In this document: piece by piece, positions 6,196-11,747 of the stretch
How positions within the stretch are numbered: the first letter of the stretch is position 1
Layout of the letters: each line of letters begins with the position of its first letter
Source of the DNA: Stephanodiscus triporus
Lineage: Eukaryota > Bacillariophyta > Thalassiosirophyceae > Thalassiosirales > Thalassiosiraceae
Reading direction: 5' to 3'
NCBI GenBank assembly: GCA_036939755.1
Contig: JALLAZ010000836.1
Location: forward strand, 1-11,747
Length of the DNA: 11,747 bases
The notes under the pieces: model-generated
The model's input: the letters and a program-made list of their open reading frames with translations, nothing else
Told to the model about the DNA's origin: nothing
Databases searched by the model: none
Position numbers and translations under genes: made by a program

Positions 6196-7924
6196 ATGGA
6201 GATGGAGTCGCCTTCCGATCTCATCGCTGGGGTTATGGATATGCTTGACAACTCCCTCGCGGAGTTCCATCAACTTGATGCCCAGATCGATGTTGACTTC
6301 AATCGCGTCAATGCTGAGGTGTCCGTTCCTATGCCATCCCCCCCTCTCCCTCTCCCAGTCTTCGGCGAATTTGTGACAAATGAGGCGACTACGGGGTTGG
6401 TGAGCATACAGTCATACACATGTCAACTTGGCAACTCCCAACGACGTCGTCGACCTGGCGTCCTCCAACGATTCCGACGATGACAAGCCTCCCGCCAAGC
6501 CGCCCTCTTCAAAGAAGGCCCGCAGCTCGTTGTCCAAGCTTTTTCCCGAGCCGTCCCAAACCACCACTGCAAAACAAGAACAAGAATTCTCACGTGTATT
6601 ACTGCTCCCATCGTTGCGGGAGCGGTTGCAAGGCAAAGCTGCGCGTGCCACTCGAGGGCTACAGCCGCATGCCCAATCTTTACATGGCCCAAGTCGAGGG
6701 TCACCTCCGAGTCAGAGGGGCTGGGGAGCTACGAGTGGTCTGGCAAGGAAGGAAGTGACAAGTTGAGAATGTTCAACAAGTTGTGCAAGCCTTTCATGAC
6801 GTCACAGAGGACATGCGTCGGATGATGGGTCTATATGCTACACAGAATCTCACGCGGACTTCAAGCATGATCTTTGAGGAGTGCAGGAAAGGGAATTGAG
6901 GATGTGCAATTTCCTCATGATTGGACGGGACTACAGAATCATTGTTGTCTGGAGCTTGTGTGAAAGGCTCGCAAAGAAATGGGGCTTGGCAACACAATCG
7001 CTACCTTGGAGAATACCCCATCATATTCTTACATGACTGACAATAGGACTCGCCCTTTTCTCCATTTCAGTGGGAATTGGCTCCATCCCAGTCCCTCAAG
7101 GCCAGATGAGAGGATGTGTCTCATATGATAATCAGGAATCCCAAATTGATTCCGTTGATGAAGAATCCTGGTCAGTTTTCTGTTCTGTTTTCTGTCATTT
7201 ATTTTTTATGTGCTACTGCATGCCCATTTTCTGTTCTATTTTTGGTCATATTTTCTGTCCTTTTTTATGTGCTAATGCATGCCCGTTTTCTGTTCTATTT
7301 TTGGTTATATGTGTTTCTTAGGATTGGATTTGTTCGTGGATGCTACATATGATATACGACCACTCCACCAGTTCCTACATGCCCATTGTCTACATGCTGA
7401 TGTCCCACAAGACAGAAGCTCTCTATTAGCACACATTCAGTCAGTTGTGGTCCTGTCCAACTGGAAGATGGACGTGCGTACGTACTGTTCCAACTTCGAA
7501 GCCGCACTCATGAAGGAACTTGATATAGCCTTCAAGGCATATGGTGGAATCCATGTGGGTTGCTTCTTCCATCTCAAACAGTGTTGGTGGAATTTTCTCC
7601 TAAAGCAGTGTGAGTTGTCGAAGGATATCGCAAAAGAGGCCATGCTACCTGGGAATTGGGATCTTTTGTGTGTGATTCCTCGTAAAGAAGTGGGGACGCG
7701 GGCATGCAGTTCCTTCATAGTAAGAACCTGGAGAAAGGTAAGCAAAAATTGACGAAGAAAGAACATGATGGGTATGATCGCTTTTGGACGTACTTCATCA
7801 AACAGTGGCTTCCAATAGTTGACAAGTGGAATATTTGTGCAAAAGATGGCAGCTGTTATGACATGACATGGTCTATCGTACTAACAATGGTGTGGAGAGA
7901 TACAATTGTCGTGTAGGTGATTGA
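6196..7924 (+). pseudogene. MULE transposase with FLYWCH-like zinc finger, broken
   Basis: Coding sequence is recognisable in pieces that switch frames. An acidic N-terminus starts at ATG 6196 (MEMESPSDLIAG), and a Ser/Asp/Lys-rich linker covers about 6428-6580. The zinc-finger-like block YYCSHRCGSGCKAKLRV...EGH covers 6597-6704. Linker pieces follow at 6759-6896 and 6895-7070. The transposase core (7322-7735) has FVDATYD, NFEAAL and GCFFHLKQCWWN, then FWTYFIKQWLPIVDKWN (about 7780-7832) and RTNNGVERYN (7877-7906). These match the MULE superfamily order. In-frame TGA stops occur at 6756, near 6958 and near 7104, and at least three frameshifts are needed. The usual DFE motif reads NFE. The protein would cut and paste the element using the terminal repeats, but it cannot be made intact. 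Confidence 0.8.
7171..7321 (+). other. Probable intron of the MULE transposase, made of a T-rich tandem repeat
   Basis: Splicing from 7170 (donor GTCAGT) to 7322 (acceptor TGTTTCTTAG) joins RNPKLIPLMKNP to GLDLFVDATYD in frame, as expected around the first catalytic Asp. The interior is an imperfect tandem repeat: units 7174-7225, 7226-7284 and 7285-7320, with a period of about 52-59 bases and the shared core TTTTCTGTTCT and GCATGCCC. Open frames across it code for artificial Phe/Cys/Leu-rich peptides. Confidence 0.55.
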
Positions 7925-8121
7925 GAAAGAAAATCTGATAACAGGCTCAATTATTGAGCGATATCAGGACGGGACAGGTCGCAGAACCAAGTCGCAACTT
8001 TGTGCAAACCATCCCCGCTATCCCTGATGAGTACGTTACATTTATTTAGATAAATACTTTATTTTAGACTATTTGTTATTATTTTGCATATGCGGCTGCA
8101 CACGATGCCGACGCAGGCGCG

Positions 8122-8155
8122 CTGTGTGAGTTGCTGCTGGCGGCAACTCACACAG
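8122..8155. repeat. Perfect 13-bp hairpin near the right end of the MULE
   Basis: CTGTGTGAGTTGC (8122-8134) and GCAACTCACACAG (8143-8155) are exact reverse complements around an 8-base loop. It lies about 80 bases inside the right terminal repeat. It could be a subterminal binding site, a transcription end signal of the element or an insertion footprint; the sequence does not decide. Confidence 0.8.
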
Positions 8156-8232
8156 TGATGCCAATGCTGCGTAACGCCATGGAAACCATTAACGGACCAC
8201 ACGGTCATGCATGGTAATGGCTGTCATGAGTT

Positions 8233-8287
8233 TTTTTACGGCTGTCATAATTTATAACCATTTTCGGCTGTTATATGTTTATAACGT
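8233..8287 (-). repeat. Right terminal inverted repeat of the MULE
   Basis: Read on the minus strand it begins ACGTTATAAACATATAACAG and matches the left repeat at 47 of 55 positions. The motif GGCTGTCAT recurs at 8219-8227 and 8240-8248, and a related GGCTGTTAT at 8266-8274, giving a subterminal array typical of transposase binding regions. Confidence 0.85.
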
Positions 8288-8430
8288 TATTTTTCCAGAA
8301 CGGAAATTCCGAATATCAGTGTTGAATCTGGCGGTAACAATGCTAATTCTCTCTTCTTGTGACGTTGATGGATCACCAGCATCAATTGTGAATAACCGTA
8401 CAACTCCCTAGTTTCCTCAGCGCTATATAT
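8288..8430. other. Short spacer between MULE and kinase gene
   Basis: These 143 bases separate the right terminal repeat from the kinase stop codon. They probably hold part of the kinase 3' UTR. The near-palindrome CGGAAATTCCG lies at about 8301-8311; no other feature was seen. Confidence 0.5.
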
Positions 8431-10665
8431 TTAGCCGGTAGACCTCCTGCCCATCAAGCTCCAGCGTAAGTTGCGATCATTCTGTATGGAGGGTTCCTTT
8501 GCAAGCGCCAAAAGGCCTTGTCTCACCAGCCACATATCCGGCCTATCACAGGCAGAGTTTGACCAACATTTGGTCATGGTGTCCCTCAAGTCTTTTGACC
8601 AGTGTTTACTCAATTTTGGCCGAACTCCCTTCCCAAAGACAACCTTGTGGAATTCAGCCGGCGTTTTGACAGTAATAAATGGCTTCTTGAGCGCACAAAT
8701 TTCCCAAAGAAGGATCCCGAAGGAATAAATATCAGAAGGGAGGCTGTAACCCAGATCCAATCCAACCTCTGGCGCCATGTACCGGAGGGTGCCACATCGG
8801 TCGTAGAGTAGCCCCGGCTCCCGGGTGCCACATGAAGTTCCGCTGCACAACGATTGGCTCTTCGTAGGATAGTCCAGAGACGTCGCAAATCCTAAGTCAA
8901 ATAGTTTTAACACACCGGTCGAGTCAAAGCCAACATTATCAGGCTTGAGGTCGCGAAATATGATATTCTTCGAGTGAAGGTAGGCAATCGCATCGGCGAT
9001 GAAGCATGCCGTGTTGATTTGAGCCAGCGAGGGAGATTTATTGTTCTGCTTCTGCCAACGAAGGATGCGATCCGTTAGGGTATCTTGCAACCTATCTAGT
9101 AGAATGAAGTAGCCATCGCCCAGACGGGTGGACCTGGAGTAAAACCCCCCTGCCCTACCATGAATCGTTATAATATTAGGATGGTTGAGGGAGGCGAGCA
9201 TAGTCGTTTCACGGACCAAATCCTCGACGCCGATCATGAATTGTTCGGCATCGGATCGAATTTGCGGACGTAGACACTTCATGGCAAGCACCACTTTACG
9301 TTCCTGCTGCTTTTGTGATGAATGACGGCGAGTGATTTCTCCCAAGCACACTGACCCTGTCATACCGCGGTCACCACGCTGCCTTCCACTGCCCATGCTC
9401 AGTCTTTGGGGTCGAAATTCTTGCATTTCCGCCGCGGCCTTTCCTTGATTTGGCTGCTCAGAGGCCTCACTCTCTCGTCCATTGTTTATTATCAGACTTT
9501 GGGGTAGAGATTCTGTCGATTTTGCCTCGGCCTGTCCTTGATTTGGCGGGTCAAAGTCGACTTCGCGAATCTTATCAAGATCGCCGAGTAGATAAGGGGA
9601 ACGGGACTCCTTGTCGAGGTCATCCACTTTTCTCCCCATGAGCTCGTCGGAGCCGCCTCCATCTTGGGGAAATTTTGCCGCGATGAGCTTATCAAGCTCC
9701 TCTCTGTCCGATCCCCATGACTCGAACGTAGGCATCGCCTCCACTGCAACCGTTGCGAAGACCTCAAACACATCCGAAAATGTCCCCTTGCCAAGGAACT
9801 TCCCCATGACAAGATCATTCTTGTTGAACTGCTGAATGCCCTCCCACTTTTTTCGATCCGACACGGAAACCTCGGTCGAGAGAAATTCTTCGACACGGAG
9901 GGCGGCAACAGTGTCAAGCTCACGTGCCGTGGGTGCATCACCAAGGCTTTCGAGCAAGGTCATTGAATCCGTAGATACTCCGCCGAGAAATTCTGCGTCA
10001 AGCGCGTTGCCTTCCATGTCCAGATCCCCTTCGCTAATACTCGAACACGACTTCAATGAATACCTTTGACTTGTTGGACCAATCATGTTGTCAACATGAA
10101 GCATGTCCTGAGGCATCACGGTGACGTCATCTGTTCCCAAAGTCGTTATTCCATCCGCGTCGGATTGAAGCATCCTATGGAGGGAGTTAACGGAGAGCAT
10201 TCTATTCCCGCTGTTGGTCTCGATAATTTTCGTCAGCGCCGCGTTATGATAGGAATTAATTGGAAGATCTTTCTTCTGCCTAGATGTTATATCCTTGTCA
10301 ACTTGCTGTAAATGATGACTAGAATGGTTGGTGAAGGTGAAGCTTGTACTGGCGCCCCTCTTACTCGTGAAACTGCCCATCAAAGTTGATGATTTTTCGA
10401 ATATCCGCTGCGATCTGCTCTTCCGACTTTTTGACACTTGTTCCATTGGCAAATGTTCGTGCTCGGTGGCATGCCGTGTCGAATCCGTCGTCGAACTGAT
10501 AGAAGACGAACTCCCCGCGGAACTGTGGAGCTCCATGGGAGTTAGGGCTGGGGGCATTTTTGTCACTTCGTGAACAGCATTGATGGAGTCAATCGGCGCA
10601 TTCGACGAGCGGTCAGAATAGCCGTTCTTCCAGGGGCTGTGAACCTTGTTGTCAGACTCTTCCAT
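8431..10665 (-). CDS. Protein kinase, TKL-like, with long N-terminal extension and split N-lobe
   Basis: The 744-residue protein has a Ser-rich, probably disordered region (1-265) and a kinase domain (about 283-725). Visible motifs are the Gly-rich loop GKGTFSDV (292-299), the ATP-binding Lys463 in LAMKCL, the helix-C Glu486, the catalytic loop FRDLKPDN (570-577, Phe replacing His of HRD), DLG (590-592, Leu replacing Phe of DFG), YMAPEV (629-634) and SDIYSFGILLWE (644-655). An insertion of about 155 residues (301-455) separates the Gly loop from Lys463 and contains two copies of a 31-residue repeat starting PNQG. Catalytic Lys, Asp572, Asn577 and Asp590 are present, so it is likely active on Ser/Thr. 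It is transcribed toward the transposon and eIF3f. Substrate and pathway are unknown. Confidence 0.88.
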   Translation of the reverse strand: MEESDNKVHSPWKNGYSDRSSNAPIDSINAVHEVTKMPPALTPMELHSSAGSSSSISSTTDSTRHATEHEHLPMEQVSKSRKSRSQRIFEKSSTLMGSFTSKRGASTSFTFTNHSSHHLQQVDKDITSRQKKDLPINSYHNAALTKIIETNSGNRMLSVNSLHRMLQSDADGITTLGTDDVTVMPQDMLHVDNMIGPTSQRYSLKSCSSISEGDLDMEGNALDAEFLGGVSTDSMTLLESLGDAPTARELDTVAALRVEEFLSTEVSVSDRKKWEGIQQFNKNDLVMGKFLGKGTFSDVFEVFATVAVEAMPTFESWGSDREELDKLIAAKFPQDGGGSDELMGRKVDDLDKESRSPYLLGDLDKIREVDFDPPNQGQAEAKSTESLPQSLIINNGRESEASEQPNQGKAAAEMQEFRPQRLSMGSGRQRGDRGMTGSVCLGEITRRHSSQKQQERKVVLAMKCLRPQIRSDAEQFMIGVEDLVRETTMLASLNHPNIITIHGRAGGFYSRSTRLGDGYFILLDRLQDTLTDRILRWQKQNNKSPSLAQINTACFIADAIAYLHSKNIIFRDLKPDNVGFDSTGVLKLFDLGFATSLDYPTKSQSLCSGTSCGTREPGLLYDRCGTLRYMAPEVGLDLGYSLPSDIYSFGILLWEICALKKPFITVKTPAEFHKVVFGKGVRPKLSKHWSKDLRDTMTKCWSNSACDRPDMWLVRQGLLALAKEPSIQNDRNLRWSLMGRRSTG
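9390..9553 (-). repeat. 93-bp tandem duplication inside the kinase gene
   Basis: About 9390-9460 and 9482-9553 are diverged copies with a 93-bp period; both contain CTTTGGGG and TCCTTGATTTGGC. They encode residues 374-400 and 405-431, each beginning PNQG and containing PQ(S/R)L. The length is a multiple of three, so the frame is kept. The repeat lies wholly within the N-lobe insertion. Confidence 0.75.
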
Positions 10666-11007
10666 GATGAACTGAATTTGATGGTCGAATGGCTGCCGGC
10701 TGCGCTGTGGGGCGGGGAATACCTATACTCCTTTTGGTTGAAGTCAATCCTTCGTTCCCTTTTGTCTTGTCCATCGGTTTTGTTTGCATGCATGGTCTTG
10801 CTTGCGTGATAAATAAGTTTTTGGAAGAATGTCACATGGTCACAAAACAAGTCTTTGCCTTAAAGAGAAGAGGAAATTGTATTAGAACCCATTTTTAAGG
10901 GCCTGTCCACAGGCATCGTTTTTTTCGTACCTCATACACCCCGCTGGGGTATGAAATTGCGTACATAGGACGTATCGTACAGTATTTCTGGCCATCAAAA
11001 AAATCAT
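10666..11007. other. Kinase upstream region
   Basis: No supported gene was found. It should hold the kinase promoter and leader (minus strand). A small hairpin GCCTGTCCACAGGC (10901-10914) is followed by a run of T, and a second imperfect hairpin around CACCCCGCTGGGGT lies near 10935-10952. Sequence continuity ends at the N at 11008. Confidence 0.5.
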
Positions 11008-11008
11008 N
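11008..11008. other. Unresolved base / probable scaffold join
   Basis: The only N in the window lies exactly one base before sequence that duplicates 2121-2249. The left side (AAAAAAATCAT) shows no menin homology. This suggests that two contigs were joined here, possibly with the true gap length unknown. Confidence 0.75.
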
Positions 11009-11524
11009 GCCAAAGATTGCTTGCAATTGATGAAGCACTTCACAACAGTGGCGTCGTTGATATCGAAAGATATTCTGCTTTCACCACGGAATTCTGGGGG
11101 GATTGTGAACGATGCTAGGCCGTGGATAAAGGTTGATAATGCCATCGCTGCTGCAACGTGGCTACTCGGATTTTTTGATTCCCTCTTGTTGTGGGAGGAG
11201 CGCGAGCAGAACACGTTTGTTGAGATACTTGACGTTCGGCACAAGCACTCGTTGGGCAAGTTGATTCAACACTTTTCTGTTGATATTCGGCTAGCGGCTA
11301 TTGCAAAGATTCAGTCTCAAGAGGAGCTTGGCAACAATTCGTTAGCTGTTACAGAAGATCGCTTGATGCACTTTAGAAATCCTCGCTCGAATCGATTTGC
11401 CAAGGACAGTCTCCTTGTTGGGGCTTTGTCTAAAGGAAAGGTGGTCGTTCGTGAGTTGGAAATGGCGTTGCCGTCTAGTAGCGAAGGGAGAAGCTGCAGG
11501 GAACGAAAAAAAGCGCGCTCGTAG
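11009..11524 (+). CDS. MEN1-like: Menin homologue, C-terminal part (5' truncated at the N)
   Basis: The 171-codon frame is open from the first base after the N. Its first 43 codons repeat the end of the menin-like frame at 762-2270; it then continues with menin C-terminal sequence: WLLGFFDSLLLWEE (51-64, like human LLRFYDGICKWEE), SLGKLIQHFSVDIR (81-94, like SLGRFEGQVRQKVR) and LLVGALSKGKVVVRELEMAL (135-154, like the conserved LLVATKINSSAIKLQL end). A basic tail (161-170, RSCRERKKAR) could serve as a nuclear localisation signal, as in animal menin. With residues 1-453 of the other frame this would total about 624 residues, against roughly 610 for human menin. No start codon belongs to this piece; its 5' part is missing, either beyond an assembly gap or by real truncation. 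Confidence 0.8.
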   Translation, partial: AKDCLQLMKHFTTVASLISKDILLSPRNSGGIVNDARPWIKVDNAIAAATWLLGFFDSLLLWEEREQNTFVEILDVRHKHSLGKLIQHFSVDIRLAAIAKIQSQEELGNNSLAVTEDRLMHFRNPRSNRFAKDSLLVGALSKGKVVVRELEMALPSSSEGRSCRERKKARS

Positions 11525-11646
11525 TGAAAACCGTGTGAGTCCACCGCTCAACAACCTTCGAAACAACTGGTAGATTCACAATTCTCTAGTAGAAACCGGT
11601 CATCAACATGTAGAAACATGGATTCGATTGAATCATCTATTTCTTG
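11525..11646. other. Spacer between convergent genes
   Basis: These 122 bases lie between the menin C-terminal stop and the stop of a minus-strand frame. It is probably shared 3' UTR. Nothing else was recognised. Confidence 0.4.
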
Positions 11647-11747
11647 CTACTCTGCTGCCTGAGTCATTCCAAGCTTACGAGAAAGATATTCCTGCATCCT
11701 TGGACGAATGTTTCCAAGTGCCTCCCACTCCCAATAAGGCACTGACA
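11647..11747 (-). CDS. C-terminal end of an unidentified protein, cut by the window edge
   Basis: On the minus strand a frame enters from the right edge and reads SVPYWEWEALGNIRPRMQEY followed by LSRKLGMTQAAE, then stops (TAG, complement of 11647-11649). The composition looks protein-like, and the convergent position next to the menin stop fits a compact genome. With only 33 codons visible no family can be named, and it could be a chance frame. Confidence 0.4.
   Translation of the reverse strand, partial: SVPYWEWEALGNIRPRMQEYLSRKLGMTQAAE

Larger units (their letters stand above)
5936..8287 (+). mobile_element. Degraded Mutator-like element (MULE) with terminal inverted repeats
   Basis: The element of about 2352 bp is bounded by 55-bp inverted repeats (47 of 55 positions match) and contains a broken MULE transposase preceded by a FLYWCH-type zinc finger. 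It lies between the eIF3f gene and the 3' end of the kinase gene. Flanking target duplications are uncertain: TATTTTT occurs on both sides (5926-5932 and 8288-8294), but the left copy is three bases away from the repeat end. MULEs normally create 8-11 bp duplications, so decay or small edits at the ends are likely. A 13-bp hairpin sits near the right end. The element is probably immobile because its transposase is interrupted. Confidence 0.8.

Noticed and set aside
6397..6410. GTGAGC...CATACAG read as a 12-nt intron in the transposase
   Set aside because: Far too short for splicing; a frameshift in a decaying gene is simpler.
7070..7352. Hydrophobic Phe/Cys/Leu-rich frames resembling a small membrane protein
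   Set aside because: They are translations of the T-rich tandem repeat inside the probable transposase intron.
5924..8299. Exact target-site duplication of the MULE
   Set aside because: Only TATTTTT is shared and it is not abutting the repeat on the left; it is an A/T-rich word that could match by chance.
10901..10927. Hairpin plus T-run resembling a bacterial intrinsic terminator
   Set aside because: The window is eukaryotic, the stem is only 6 bp, and it lies upstream of the kinase gene, not after a gene.
1..11747. CRISPR arrays, tRNA or rRNA genes
   Set aside because: No regularly spaced direct repeats and no cloverleaf or conserved rRNA segments were seen on either strand.

Overview
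The window looks like nuclear DNA of a unicellular eukaryotic alga, most likely a diatom or related stramenopile. This rests on eukaryotic-only protein families (menin, eIF3f, a TKL-like kinase), short intergenic spaces, few and small GT-AG introns, trinucleotide runs inside coding sequence, and a Mutator-like (MULE) transposon remnant. No species can be named from the sequence alone.

Layout, left to right. Positions 1-761 are non-coding apart from a long fold-back palindrome (213-338) and a 6-residue upstream ORF in a strong Kozak context. Positions 762-2270 (+) encode a protein I recognise as a menin (MEN1) homologue whose C-terminal part is missing. Positions 2271-3510 hold low-complexity DNA, a perfect hairpin and one terminal-exon-like frame. 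Next comes a divergent pair: a HAD-fold protein (3511-4188, -) and translation initiation factor eIF3f (4320-5595, +, one intron), separated by 131 bp that contain a 21-bp tandem motif. A degraded MULE of about 2.35 kb (5936-8287) with 55-bp terminal inverted repeats and a FLYWCH-type zinc finger lies between eIF3f and a convergent kinase gene (8431-10665, -). At 11008 there is a single N. Immediately after it, DNA 94% identical to the end of the first menin frame begins and continues into the missing menin C-terminus (11009-11524, +). A minus-strand reading frame enters from the right edge (11647-11747).

The main result is menin outside its familiar animal context, split over two pieces 8.9 kb apart. 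Each piece lacks what the other has, and together they would match the usual family length of about 610 residues. Whether this reflects a real partial duplication, two haplotypes, or a scaffold misjoin at the N cannot be settled here. The other genes are ordinary housekeeping or signalling genes with no sign of a shared pathway. The transposon and fold-back repeats suggest a locus that has been rearranged.
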